A DNA stretch of 33,530 bases from an uncultured Subdoligranulum sp. (GTDB taxonomy: Bacteria; Bacillota_A; Clostridia; Oscillospirales; Ruminococcaceae). Made by a program: the position numbers and the translations under genes. Below, piece by piece: positions 1 through 8,001 of this stretch (position 1 is its first letter; each line of letters opens with the position of its first letter). Under the pieces are notes generated by a model. That model did no database searches, was not told the origin of the DNA, and saw only the letters and a program-made list of their open reading frames with translations. The DNA lies in the NCBI RefSeq assembly GCF_937890665.1, contig NZ_CALADU010000075.1, forward strand, positions 1 through 33,530, given 5' to 3'.

Positions 1-66
1 AAGGCCAACGCCGAGGAGATGCAGAAGAAGCTGGAAGAAGTCGGCGCCAAGGTCGAGCTGAAGTAA
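1..66 (+). CDS. rplL: Ribosomal protein L7/L12, C-terminal end (partial)
   Basis: Only the last 21 codons are in the window. The visible tail, ending in EEVGAKVELK and then TAA, is the typical end of bacterial L7/L12, the stalk protein of the 50S subunit that recruits translational GTPases. The reading frame enters from the left edge, so the start and the hinge are not visible. An intrinsic terminator follows 22 bases later, consistent with the end of an rplJ-rplL unit. The call rests on a short stretch, but that stretch is highly characteristic. Confidence 0.88.
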   Translation, partial: KANAEEMQKKLEEVGAKVELK

Positions 67-88
67 TTCAGTTTTCCAAGCCGTCACA

Positions 89-125
89 AACACCGCATGG
101 TTTAACCGCCATGCGGTGTTTTTTG
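89..125 (+). terminator. Intrinsic terminator after rplL
   Basis: A perfect 12-bp stem (89-100 with 109-120) has an 8-base loop and is followed by a T-rich run. It should end the rplL transcript. It lies beside the minus-strand terminator at 138-172, so the two converging units are insulated from each other. Confidence 0.9.
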
Positions 126-137
126 TTGCCCAAACCA

Positions 138-172
138 ATAAAAAACGCGATGCCGAAACTTGGCATCGCGTT
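138..172 (-). terminator. Intrinsic terminator of the CBS-domain gene
   Basis: A perfect 11-bp inverted repeat (144-154 with 162-172) is followed, read on the minus strand, by a run of six Ts. It lies just beyond the stop codon of the minus-strand CBS gene at 199. Confidence 0.85.
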
Positions 173-198
173 GCGGGGAAAAAACGGGAGAGAGAAAA

Positions 199-660
199 TC
201 AAACAGAAGAGGTGGCTTGTCGGCGGGAAGGGGACCGATGCGACGGGTCTGTCATCAACCCGGCGTATTTGCCGTACATGTCTTTGAGCAAAACTGTGCG
301 GCGTACCATGCCGATAAAAACATTGCGGTCGTCCACAACCGGCACAAAGTTTTGGTCGATGGCGGCTCGCAGCAGGGTAGGCATGTCAGTGGTCACCGTG
401 ACGGCCTTGTAATCCCGTCGGCGGGGAAAACTGGCGATGGGAACATCTTCGCTGGCTTCCAGATCCAATCCGTGGAGATTTTTCATCCCCCACAGGATAT
501 CCCCCTCGGTAATGGTACCCACATATTCGCCATTGCGCTTCAGCACGGGGATGGTGGCAAATCGCTGATTGGCCCATTTTTCCAAGGTTTGGCGCAGCGT
601 AAAATCCTCGTAGATATATAATACGTCCTGCTTGGGTGTCAAAAAGAACAAAAGATTCAT
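199..660 (-). CDS. CBS-domain pair protein, nucleotide-sensing type
   Basis: A 153-residue stand-alone pair of CBS domains. The first spans about residues 10-60 (TIPVLKRNGEYVGTITEGDI) and the second about 85-130 (FVPVVDDRNVFIGMVRR). CBS pairs bind adenine nucleotides; Firmicutes proteins of similar size such as CbpB/DarB bind cyclic di-AMP, but whether this one does cannot be read from the sequence. There is no catalytic or membrane domain. I chose the ATG at 660 because AAGGAG lies 11 bases upstream; the in-frame GTG four codons earlier touches the SD and cannot use it. It is a single-gene unit with its own promoter and terminator. The arginine/serine-rich tail after about residue 138 looks unstructured. 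Confidence 0.85.
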   Translation of the reverse strand: MNLLFFLTPKQDVLYIYEDFTLRQTLEKWANQRFATIPVLKRNGEYVGTITEGDILWGMKNLHGLDLEASEDVPIASFPRRRDYKAVTVTTDMPTLLRAAIDQNFVPVVDDRNVFIGMVRRTVLLKDMYGKYAGLMTDPSHRSPSRRQATSSV

Positions 661-705
661 GCGGGAATGCACTCCTTTTGGTGATGGTGTTGCCTCTATA
701 TCCAG

Positions 706-735
706 TATATACGTTCAACCTGTAAACTTTGTGAA
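706..735 (-). promoter_or_regulatory. Putative promoter of the CBS-domain gene
   Basis: On the minus strand, TTCACA (730-735) and TATATA (706-711) are separated by 18 bases, about 45 bases upstream of the chosen ATG. Inferred by eye. Confidence 0.5.
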
Positions 736-780
736 TGGAATGTTAAAAAACGAGGAGTCAGATTTTTCTTGAAAAAAGAC

Positions 781-809
781 TGTTCAAACGGGGAAAATTG
801 GTGTATAAT
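781..809 (+). promoter_or_regulatory. Putative promoter of the Asp23-fakA unit
   Basis: A perfect -10 hexamer TATAAT at 804-809 stands 17 bases after a weak -35 (TGTTCA, 781-786). The start codon of the Asp23-family gene follows 35 bases later. Confidence 0.6.
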
Positions 810-843
810 AAGCCTAATTAAGCCCAACAAAGGAGGATCGCAG

Positions 844-1197
844 ATGATCACCAAGGTGAATCCTTACGGACATATCTCTTTGACCAACGACTATTTCTCC
901 GGTCTGGTGGAGCAGGCTGCCAAGCAGTGCTACGGCATTGCGGCTATGGGGCAGGCTCCTGCCGAGAGCGTGGTGCGCAACGCGCTGCGTACGGGCAGTT
1001 TGCCGCCGAAGGGCGTTACCGTTACGCAAGAAGGCGGGCGTCTGGTCATCGCACTGCATATTAAAGTGGGGTATGGGCTCAATATCTCTACCATCACGCA
1101 AAGCATCACCCATCGCGTTAAGGACGAGGTGGAGCATGCCACCGGCCTGAAGGTCGCGCGCATTGATGTGTATGTGGACGATATTTTGGCAGATTAA
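844..1197 (+). CDS. Asp23/Gls24 family envelope stress protein
   Basis: A 117-residue protein of the Asp23/Gls24 (DUF322, YloU-like) family, small cytoplasmic proteins linked to cell-envelope homeostasis. Family features are the N-terminal G-x-I-x-L strand and the C-terminal VKDEVEHATGLKVARIDVYVDDI segment, close to the usual VEKMTGLxVxxVNVxV ending. The start is fixed by AAAGGAGG just upstream. It lies directly before fakA with only 21 bases between them; the same pairing (yloU-yloV) is well known in Firmicutes and supports both calls. There is no signal peptide or membrane span. Its exact molecular role is not settled even in studied relatives. Confidence 0.87.
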   Translation: MITKVNPYGHISLTNDYFSGLVEQAAKQCYGIAAMGQAPAESVVRNALRTGSLPPKGVTVTQEGGRLVIALHIKVGYGLNISTITQSITHRVKDEVEHATGLKVARIDVYVDDILAD

Positions 1198-1218
1198 GAC
1201 ATGAGGTGTAACAATACG

Positions 1219-2904
1219 ATGATTACTGGCCAGATCCTGCGCGACGCCATTCTTTCCGGCGCCAATAACATTGCCAATCAGCGCACCCGCGTGGATGAGC
1301 TGAACGTTTTCCCGGTTCCCGACGGTGACACCGGTACCAATATGAGCATGACGGTGGGGGCTGCGACCCGCGAACTGGAAGCCCTGCCCGATAGCTGCAC
1401 TGTGGCCGAAGCCAGCAAAACCGCAGCTTCCGCGATGCTGCGTGGCGCCCGCGGTAACTCCGGCGTAATCACCAGTCTGTTGTTCCGGGGCTTCTCCAAG
1501 GCTTTGAAGAATAAGACCGAGGCCAGTGCTGCCGATTTGGCCAGCGCGCTGCAGATGGGCGTGGAGGCTGCTTACAAGGCGGTTATGAAGCCCACCGAAG
1601 GCACCATTTTGACCGTTACCCGTCTGGCCGCCGAGAAAGCCCAGCAGTGCACCGAGATGGAAATTCCCGCGATGTGGGATGCTACGCTGGAAGCTGCGCA
1701 GGCCGCTCTGGATGATACCCCCAATCTGCTGCCGGTGCTGAAAAAGGCCGGTGTGGTGGATGCCGGCGGTCAGGGCATTTTGCTGGTCTTTGAAGGCATG
1801 AAACAGGTCTTTGACGGCGGCGAGATCATTGCCGGTGCCGAAGTGGCGGCCAAGCCTAAGGTTTCCAGCGAGGCGGCGGGCAAGGGCGTTTTTGCCGATG
1901 ATCTGATGAAGGTCGAAGACATCAAGAACGGTTATTGCACCCAGTTCCTGCTGCACAAGAATGCCGACGCCAGCGTGACCCGTCTGCGTGCCTTCTTGGA
2001 GTCCAACGGTGATTCCGTTGTAGTCATCGAGGATGATGACGTGGCCAACTGCCATGTACACACTTCCGATCCCGGTATGATGTTGTCGGAAGCCATCAAG
2101 TACGGCTATCTGACCGACTTCAAGATCGAGAACATGCACGAGCAGTTCCTCGCTCGCCAGAAGCAGGGCAAGGGTCTGGAAAAGCAGGCGCAGGCGGAGG
2201 AAAAGAAGGAAAGCGAGTTTACCTACGCAGCGGTGGACCCTGAGCGTGAATACGGTTTTGTGGCCGTGGCCGCCGGTGAGGGACTGAAGAATGTCTTTAC
2301 CGATCTGGGCGTAGACGCGGTTGTCAGCGGCGGTCAGACGATGAACCCCTCCACGGAGGATATCTTGGCGGCCATTCAGAGTGTGCCGGCTAAGACGGTG
2401 CTGGTGCTGCCGAACAACAAGAATATCATCATGGCGTCGGAGCAGGCCCAGAAGCTGGCCGACCGTAAGGTGATCGTCCTGCCCACCCGCACGGTGCCGC
2501 AGGGCATGACCGCCATGTTGAACTTCGATCCCGAAGGCAAACCTGACGAGAACGCTGTAAACATGATGGAGGCTGCCGACCACGTGAGCACCGGCTTGGT
2601 GACCTACGCGGCTCGGGATAGCGAATTTGACGGTAAGCCCATCAAGAAGGGCGAGATTATGGCGCTGGAGAACGGCAAGATTGTGGCTACGGGCGCCGAC
2701 ATTGTCAAGGTGACCTACCGCTTGGCACGTTCGATGCGCAAGAAGGATACGCAGTTTATTACGGTGATTTCCGGCTGCGATGTCAGCGATGAAGAAGCCG
2801 AGCATACCACGGATTTGGTACGCGCTAAGTGCGGCGGCAACATCGAGGTCAGTCATATCAGCGGCGGCCAGCCGGTGTACTACTACGTGATCTCCGTGGA
2901 GTAA
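1219..2904 (+). CDS. fakA: Fatty acid kinase catalytic subunit FakA (YloV, DAK2/DegV-linked)
   Basis: A 561-residue DhaL-type (DAK2) kinase. In Firmicutes FakA phosphorylates fatty acids held by FakB (DegV) proteins, feeding exogenous fatty acids into phospholipid synthesis. The ADP/Mg-binding signature is clear near the N-terminus: FPVPDGDTGTNM, with aspartates at 35 and 37. A GARGNSGVI loop follows, then a middle domain containing CHVHTSDPG near residue 277 and a C-terminal alpha/beta domain. Length matches the family (about 550). I chose the ATG at 1219, preceded by GAGGTG at 10 bases, over the in-frame ATG at 1201, which has no SD. It is cotranscribed with the Asp23-family gene and ends in a terminator. 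No fakB is in the window. Confidence 0.9.
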   Translation: MITGQILRDAILSGANNIANQRTRVDELNVFPVPDGDTGTNMSMTVGAATRELEALPDSCTVAEASKTAASAMLRGARGNSGVITSLLFRGFSKALKNKTEASAADLASALQMGVEAAYKAVMKPTEGTILTVTRLAAEKAQQCTEMEIPAMWDATLEAAQAALDDTPNLLPVLKKAGVVDAGGQGILLVFEGMKQVFDGGEIIAGAEVAAKPKVSSEAAGKGVFADDLMKVEDIKNGYCTQFLLHKNADASVTRLRAFLESNGDSVVVIEDDDVANCHVHTSDPGMMLSEAIKYGYLTDFKIENMHEQFLARQKQGKGLEKQAQAEEKKESEFTYAAVDPEREYGFVAVAAGEGLKNVFTDLGVDAVVSGGQTMNPSTEDILAAIQSVPAKTVLVLPNNKNIIMASEQAQKLADRKVIVLPTRTVPQGMTAMLNFDPEGKPDENAVNMMEAADHVSTGLVTYAARDSEFDGKPIKKGEIMALENGKIVATGADIVKVTYRLARSMRKKDTQFITVISGCDVSDEEAEHTTDLVRAKCGGNIEVSHISGGQPVYYYVISVE

Positions 2905-2922
2905 TCGCGCAGTAAACGTTAC

Positions 2923-2960
2923 AAAAAGGCGAATTTGGGGTATCCGAGTTCGCCTTTTTC
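2923..2960 (+). terminator. Intrinsic terminator after fakA
   Basis: An 11-bp stem, AAAAAGGCGAA (2923-2933) with TTCGCCTTTTT (2949-2959), has a 15-base loop and ends in Ts. It separates fakA from recG. Confidence 0.85.
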
Positions 2961-3007
2961 CTGTATACACTCTCTTTGCCGATACGATAACAGAAAGGAG
3001 GGCCCGT

Positions 3008-5050
3008 ATGGCGACGATCGACAGTTCCATTCAATATCTGAAAGGCGTGGGACCGGCTTTTGCCAAAAAGTTTGAAAAATTGGGGATCAGCACCATTCGG
3101 GATCTGCTGCTCTGCTATCCCCGTAAGTATGTAGACTACACCCAGCCGTATTCGGTGGCATCAGCTCCTTACGATGTGGATTGCTGCGTAAAGGCTACCG
3201 TTTTGCAAAAGGAACCGGCGCGGCGCATCAAGGGCGGGCGTCTGCTCAATCGGGTACTGGCGGCCGATGATTCCGGCGTACTCACCCTGTCGTGGTTCAA
3301 TGCATCCTATGCGGCAGACAAGCTGATCGTAGGGGAAACGTATTATTTTGAGGGGCGCATTGGCGGGAACCTGACCCACCGGGAATTGCTGCATCCCTTG
3401 GTCCGTACCGAAGCGCAGGTGGCTGCCAGTCCTTTTGTACCGGTGTACCGCGGAACCGAAGGACTGCCCGCTTCCCGGCAAGCCAGTTGTGCCCGGGCTG
3501 CGTTGGCCTATGTGGATGAGCTGCAAGACCCATTGCCCTCCGAACTGTTGACCAAGTATAAAATGCCCACCAAAGCGCAGGCGGTGCGAGGGGTACACGC
3601 CCCCCATGATCATGCCGATTTGGCTGCCGCTCGTCGTCGGCTGATTTTTGAAGAATTGTATCTGCTGCAAATCGGCATTTTTTTGCTGCGCAGCCATGGC
3701 CGTCGGGAAACCAGTGCCCCTATGCACGCCTTGGATCTGGAACCGTTTTGGCGGAGTTTGCCTTATGCGCCTACGGGTGCGCAGCGCCGTGCCACGGAGG
3801 AAATCACCCGAGACCTCTGCGGCAAGGTGCCCATGAACCGTCTGTTGCAGGGGGATGTGGGCAGCGGCAAAACGTTGGTGGCGGCCGCGGCAATCTGGTT
3901 TGCTGCCCAAAACGGCTGGCAGAGTGCCATGTTGGCCCCCACCGAGATTTTGGCCCGGCAGCATGCCGCTACATTGGCAGACCGTCTGGAACCTTTTGGC
4001 ATCAACGTGACATTGCTGGTAGGCGGCATGAAAGCCAGCGAAAAGCGGATCGCACTGGCCGCGATTGCCGATGGACGAGCCGGATTGGTGGTTGGCACCC
4101 ATGCGGTGCTCACCGACTCGGTGGTGTTTCAAAATCTGGGATTGGCCATTGTGGACGAGCAACATCGTTTTGGCGTGCGTCAGCGGGGGCTGCTGGCAGG
4201 CAAAGCGCAGAGTCCGCATTTGCTGGTGATGAGTGCGACCCCGATTCCTCGTACATTGGGGCTGTTGATGTACGGTGATTTGGATATTTCGGTGCTGGAT
4301 GAGTTGCCGCCGGGGCGCAAGCCCATCAAAACATGGTTCACCACCGGCAAAAAGCGCCGAGATATGTACGGCTTTCTCGATAAGCAGATCGAGGCCGGAC
4401 ATCAAGTGTACATTGTCTGTCCGGCCATCGATGAAAACGAGTTGGATTCCAGTATGCAGGCGGTCAACACGTATTATTCGGAAGTGGCCTGCGCGCTGCT
4501 GCCCCATCGCCGCATCGGTTTGCTGCATGGCAAGATGAAGCCGAAGGAAAAGGATGAAGTCATGCAGCGGTTCAAGGCCGGGGAACTGGATGTACTGGTT
4601 TCCACCACCGTGATCGAGGTGGGCGTGGACGCTCCCAATGCCACCGTCATGGTCATCGAAAACGCCGAGCGGTTCGGTCTTTCTGCTTTGCATCAGTTAC
4701 GGGGACGGGTAGGCCGGGGCGCGGCGGATTCCTGCTGTATCCTGCTATCCGACAACGAGAACGAGTCGGTGCGGGAGCGACTGCGCTTTCTATGTCATAC
4801 CACCGATGGTTTTGCAGTGGCCAAATATGATCTGGAAACCCGTGGCCCTGGTGACTTCTTTGGGCAGGCTCAACACGGGCTGCCCACCTTGCGGGTGGCA
4901 GATCTGGTGCAGGATACCCGTACGCTGAAGGTGGCGCAAGAGGAGGCCAAAGCCTTGCTGGCGGTGGACCCCAACCTGATCGACCCGGCCCACTGCGCTC
5001 TGTCGGATGAAGTGGAGCGATTGTTTGCAACAGCCGGTGCGATGAATTAA
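3008..5050 (+). CDS. recG: ATP-dependent DNA helicase RecG
   Basis: A 680-residue superfamily 2 helicase that regresses stalled replication forks and processes branched recombination intermediates. The N-terminal wedge (OB) domain covers about residues 1-250. It is followed by Walker A GDVGSGKT (282-289), the RecG/Mfd-type DEQH box (383-386), VMSATPIPRT, and the motif V/VI block around TTVIEVGVDAPNA and QLRGRVGRG. Length is normal for RecG (about 680-700). The start is set by AAAGGAGG six bases upstream. It is flanked by the fakA terminator and, after about 80 bases, by the carboxypeptidase gene with its own promoter. fakA followed by recG is a recurrent Firmicutes order. Confidence 0.97.
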   Translation: MATIDSSIQYLKGVGPAFAKKFEKLGISTIRDLLLCYPRKYVDYTQPYSVASAPYDVDCCVKATVLQKEPARRIKGGRLLNRVLAADDSGVLTLSWFNASYAADKLIVGETYYFEGRIGGNLTHRELLHPLVRTEAQVAASPFVPVYRGTEGLPASRQASCARAALAYVDELQDPLPSELLTKYKMPTKAQAVRGVHAPHDHADLAAARRRLIFEELYLLQIGIFLLRSHGRRETSAPMHALDLEPFWRSLPYAPTGAQRRATEEITRDLCGKVPMNRLLQGDVGSGKTLVAAAAIWFAAQNGWQSAMLAPTEILARQHAATLADRLEPFGINVTLLVGGMKASEKRIALAAIADGRAGLVVGTHAVLTDSVVFQNLGLAIVDEQHRFGVRQRGLLAGKAQSPHLLVMSATPIPRTLGLLMYGDLDISVLDELPPGRKPIKTWFTTGKKRRDMYGFLDKQIEAGHQVYIVCPAIDENELDSSMQAVNTYYSEVACALLPHRRIGLLHGKMKPKEKDEVMQRFKAGELDVLVSTTVIEVGVDAPNATVMVIENAERFGLSALHQLRGRVGRGAADSCCILLSDNENESVRERLRFLCHTTDGFAVAKYDLETRGPGDFFGQAQHGLPTLRVADLVQDTRTLKVAQEEAKALLAVDPNLIDPAHCALSDEVERLFATAGAMN

Positions 5051-5063
5051 ATCGGTAAATCCC

Positions 5064-5092
5064 TTTTATTTCCGGGGAAAGTTTGCTATACT
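5064..5092 (+). promoter_or_regulatory. Putative extended -10 promoter for the carboxypeptidase gene
   Basis: TGCTATACT at 5084-5092 is an extended -10 with a near-perfect hexamer at 5087-5092. The -35 region (about 5064-5069) is only T-rich. The start codon is 40 bases downstream. Confidence 0.6.
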
Positions 5093-5131
5093 AAAAGATA
5101 ACCCAAAGAAACCCTGTATCAAAGGAATCAC

Positions 5132-6439
5132 ATGCCTATGAAAAGAATCTGCGCACTGCTGTGCATGGTGGTGCTAACCTTTGTGTTGGTGTTGCCAGTG
5201 GCGGCAGAAGGGGAGACCAGCGCACTGTCTGCTGATGCGCCGGAGCTTACGGCGCCGGCGGCGTATGTCGTTAACTTGGATACCAACATTGTGGTATACG
5301 ACAAAAACAGTGATACCCAACTGCAGGCAGCCAGTCTGACCAAAATGATGACCTGCCTGCTGATGCTGGAACAGTATCAAGATCAGTTGGATACCATTAC
5401 CGTGACGGCTCCCAGCTATATTTATGACCTGATCTGGGAAAAAACCACCAACGCATCCACGGCAGATATACGCCGCGGCGACACGCAGACCCTTCGAAAT
5501 CTGCTGTACGCCATGCTGTTGCCCAGTGCCAACGAGGCGGCCTACATTGTGGCCGACTATATGGGGGGCGGCAGTATCGATAACTTCGTGGCGATGATGA
5601 ACGACGAGGCCGCTGCCATCGGCTGTACCGGAACCACGTTTACCGATCCCTGTGGTCTGGACGGGGGCAACGTGACTACGGCGAAGGACGCCTATCTGAT
5701 TTTGCGGGCTTTGACGGCCTATGATGTGGTAGCCACCGTAATGGCGACTCCCAGTTACGATATGGGAACCAACGACAATTACCCTACGCCGGGAACCTAC
5801 ATCATCCAGAACACCAACAAAATGGTGTGCAACACCAGCTATTATCGGGCCTATACCAAGGGCGGCGAGTGGCAGAACTTTGCAGGCTGGCATAGCCAAG
5901 ACGGAGAAAACTATATCAGTGTAGTGCTCAACGTCCCCAACGCTACCGATGAAGAGGGCGGTAGGCCTGCTCTGCGGGAAACCGGTACTCTGATGGATTG
6001 GGTGTACGAAACGTATACCATTGCGCCGGCCTTAGACACCACCCAGCCCATTACCGAAAGCCGAATCGTGTATTCTACCCAGACCGATACGGTCATGCTC
6101 TATCCGGCCGATGATATGATGACCTTGCTGCCCCGGGATGGTGGCGCGGCCCTTACCGAGCAGGTCTTTAACCTGCCGGACCATCTGACTGAAACAGGGG
6201 GACGTGGTGGGGACCGTGACGCTGACTATCGAAGGAGAGAGCATTGGCACGGTGGATTTGATCGCCGGCAGCGATGTGGACCGCAATCAAATGCTGTATA
6301 CCATTTCCCGGGTAGGCGAGTTCTTCTCCAGCACCTATTTCAAGGTAGTCATCATGCTGACGATGGCGGTGGTGGCTGTTTATGCCTTCATTTGGGTGTT
6401 GTCCATTCTCGGCGTATGGAGTCGGGAAAGCGAAAATAA
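5132..6439 (+). CDS. D-alanyl-D-alanine carboxypeptidase (DacF/PBP5-like, S11), frameshifted near its C-terminus
   Basis: A secreted penicillin-binding protein that trims the terminal D-Ala of peptidoglycan stem peptides. Visible are a signal peptide (KRICALLCMVVLTFVLVLPVAA, roughly residues 4-25), SxxK as SLTK (68-71) and SxN as SAN (132-134). The third motif position, 109 residues later, reads KGG (243-245) instead of KTG. The S11 frame is convincing to about residue 355. It then runs into out-of-frame, Arg/His-rich sequence at a run of five Gs (6197-6201), so the encoded 435-residue product lacks the normal C-terminal domain and membrane anchor. Dropping one G joins it to the segment at 6198-6443. 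AAAGGA lies 5 bases before this ATG and 11 before an in-frame ATG at 5138; either could be used. It is probably cotranscribed with pncB. Confidence 0.85.
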   Translation: MPMKRICALLCMVVLTFVLVLPVAAEGETSALSADAPELTAPAAYVVNLDTNIVVYDKNSDTQLQAASLTKMMTCLLMLEQYQDQLDTITVTAPSYIYDLIWEKTTNASTADIRRGDTQTLRNLLYAMLLPSANEAAYIVADYMGGGSIDNFVAMMNDEAAAIGCTGTTFTDPCGLDGGNVTTAKDAYLILRALTAYDVVATVMATPSYDMGTNDNYPTPGTYIIQNTNKMVCNTSYYRAYTKGGEWQNFAGWHSQDGENYISVVLNVPNATDEEGGRPALRETGTLMDWVYETYTIAPALDTTQPITESRIVYSTQTDTVMLYPADDMMTLLPRDGGAALTEQVFNLPDHLTETGGRGGDRDADYRRREHWHGGFDRRQRCGPQSNAVYHFPGRRVLLQHLFQGSHHADDGGGGCLCLHLGVVHSRRMESGKRK

Positions 6440-6443
6440 ATAA
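6198..6443 (+). other. Displaced C-terminal domain and membrane anchor of the carboxypeptidase (+1 frame)
   Basis: Read one frame over, this stretch gives DVVGTVTLTIEGESIGTVDL, a typical beta-rich DacF C-terminal segment. A hydrophobic helix (VVIMLTMAVVAVYAFIWVLS) and a short charged tail follow before TAA at 6443. It has no SD or convincing start of its own, so it is the missing end of the gene above. The cause may be a one-base insertion in the strain, a sequencing or assembly error in the G run, or a switchable homopolymer. Confidence 0.8.
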
Positions 6444-6477
6444 ATTTGTTGGAGTGATCCATCAGGAGGTAGGCACC

Positions 6478-7923
6478 ATGCTGGATGTAAAACGCAATTT
6501 GACAACGATGACCGACTTCTACGAGCTGACCATGTCCGCTGGCTATCTGGACGAAGGCTATCAGGACAAGATCGCCGTCTTTGATATGTTCTTCCGGCGT
6601 GTGCCAGACGGTGGTGGTTACGCCATTATGGCCGGTTTGCAGCAGTTCATCGATGCGGTGGATCACCTCGAATTTACCGAGGAGGATATCAACTATCTGC
6701 GTTCTACCCATACCTTTGATGAGCGCTTCCTCAGCTATCTGGCGAACTTCCGGCTGCATTGCAACATTTGGGCTATCGAGGAAGGCATGCCGATCTTCCC
6801 GCAGGAACCTATCGTCACGGTGGAAGGCCCTGCCATTGAATGTCAGCTTTTGGAAACGCTGTTGCTGGTCACCTTCAATCATCAGTGTCTGATCGCCACC
6901 AAAGCCAACCGTATTGTGCGTGCGGCGGCTGGCCGCCCGGTGATGGAATTTGGTGCCCGCCGTGCACAGGGCTATGATGCCGCCTATTTTGGCGCCCGTG
7001 CCTCCTACATCGGTGGCTGCGGCTCCACTTCTTGCGTTATGGCTGCCCGAGATTTCGGCATTCCGGCGTCGGGCACCATGGCCCACAGCTGGGTACAGAT
7101 GTTCCCCAGTGAGTACGACGCTTTCAAAAAATACGCAGAACTGTACCCGGATGCCTGTGTGCTGTTGGTAGATACCTACAATGTGTTGCGCCACGGTGTG
7201 CCGGACGCCATCAAAGTCTTTGATGAGGTCCTCAAACCCATGGGCAAGCGCCCCAAGGGGATTCGGATCGATTCCGGTGATATTGCATACCTTTCCAAAA
7301 AAGCCCGCAAAATGCTGGACGAAGCTGGATACCCTGACTGTACCATTTGCGCCTCCAATAGTTTGGACGAGTATATTGTACGGGATTTGATTTTGCAGGG
7401 GGCCCGAGTAGACAGCTTCGGCATTGGTGAAAATATGATTACGGCTAAGTCGGACCCGGTGTTCGGCGGGGTCTATAAGCTGGCCGCCGTTAAAGAGGAG
7501 GATGGCAGTTACACCCCCAAGATGAAGCTGTCCGAATCGGCGGAGAAGATGACCATCCCCGGCCTGAAAAAGGTGTGGCGTATTTATGACGAGGATGGCA
7601 AGGCGATGGCTGACTTGATCACCATGGCAGACGAACAGGTGGAGACCCGGCACGGCATCACGCTGTTTGACCCCATCGAAACATGGAAAGAATGCACCTA
7701 TGTGAACTGCACCGTGCGCTGCTTGTCCACCCCGATCTATGAGCAGGGCAAACGGGTCTACGAAAGCCCGAGTCTGGACGACATCAAGAAGTTCTGCAAA
7801 GCGCAGGTCAACACGCTGTGGGATGAAGTGAAGCGCTTTGAAAACCCCCATCGGTACTATGTGGACCTGAGCCAGAAACTGTGGGATACCCGTAGCACGT
7901 TGCTGAAGCAGCTCTCCAAATAA
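6478..7923 (+). CDS. pncB: Nicotinate phosphoribosyltransferase
   Basis: A 481-residue enzyme joining nicotinate and PRPP to nicotinate mononucleotide, the entry step of NAD salvage. Family landmarks are TDFYELTM near the N-terminus, EFGARRAQG, GTMAHSW (with His203, the position equivalent to the phosphorylated histidine of this family), IRIDSGDIAYL for phosphate binding, and FGIGENMITAKSDPVFGGVYKL. Length fits the family. The start follows CAGGAGG by 8 bases. Only 34 bases separate it from the carboxypeptidase and no promoter or terminator is visible between them, so the two are likely one transcript. It is followed by the hairpin at 7951-7998. Confidence 0.95.
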   Translation: MLDVKRNLTTMTDFYELTMSAGYLDEGYQDKIAVFDMFFRRVPDGGGYAIMAGLQQFIDAVDHLEFTEEDINYLRSTHTFDERFLSYLANFRLHCNIWAIEEGMPIFPQEPIVTVEGPAIECQLLETLLLVTFNHQCLIATKANRIVRAAAGRPVMEFGARRAQGYDAAYFGARASYIGGCGSTSCVMAARDFGIPASGTMAHSWVQMFPSEYDAFKKYAELYPDACVLLVDTYNVLRHGVPDAIKVFDEVLKPMGKRPKGIRIDSGDIAYLSKKARKMLDEAGYPDCTICASNSLDEYIVRDLILQGARVDSFGIGENMITAKSDPVFGGVYKLAAVKEEDGSYTPKMKLSESAEKMTIPGLKKVWRIYDEDGKAMADLITMADEQVETRHGITLFDPIETWKECTYVNCTVRCLSTPIYEQGKRVYESPSLDDIKKFCKAQVNTLWDEVKRFENPHRYYVDLSQKLWDTRSTLLKQLSK

Positions 7924-7950
7924 TTTGTTACAATACGGTTACAACCCGAG

Positions 7951-7998
7951 CCTCCCGCGCATACTAGTGGCAACACACTGGTTTGTGCGGGAGGTTTT
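7951..7998 (+). promoter_or_regulatory. Terminator-like hairpin whose 3' arm is the SD of the next gene
   Basis: An 11-bp stem (7951-7961 with 7984-7994, one G-U pair) is extended, after a single mismatch, by a 7-bp stem (7963-7969 with 7976-7982) around a 6-base loop. Four Ts follow. The only SD for the gene at 8002, GGGAGG at 7989-7994, is fully inside the 3' arm and 7 bases from the ATG. The hairpin can thus act as a weak terminator for pncB and as a lid on translation of the next gene. A -10-like CATACT lies at 7960-7965. Confidence 0.7.
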
Positions 7999-8001
7999 GG
8001 T

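Noticed and set aside
814..3030. A 738-codon open frame on the minus strand opposite the Asp23-fakA genes
   Set aside because: It mirrors two well-identified genes, lacks an SD and shows low-complexity His/Leu/Gly-rich sequence typical of antisense shadows in GC-rich DNA.
6191..6210. Programmed ribosomal +1 frameshift in the carboxypeptidase gene
   Set aside because: No stop codon, slippery tRNA pairing or stimulatory SD is visible at the site; a homopolymer indel is the simpler explanation.
6388..7851. A 487-codon minus-strand frame opposite pncB
   Set aside because: It is the mirror of a clear pncB gene, with no SD and no family signature.
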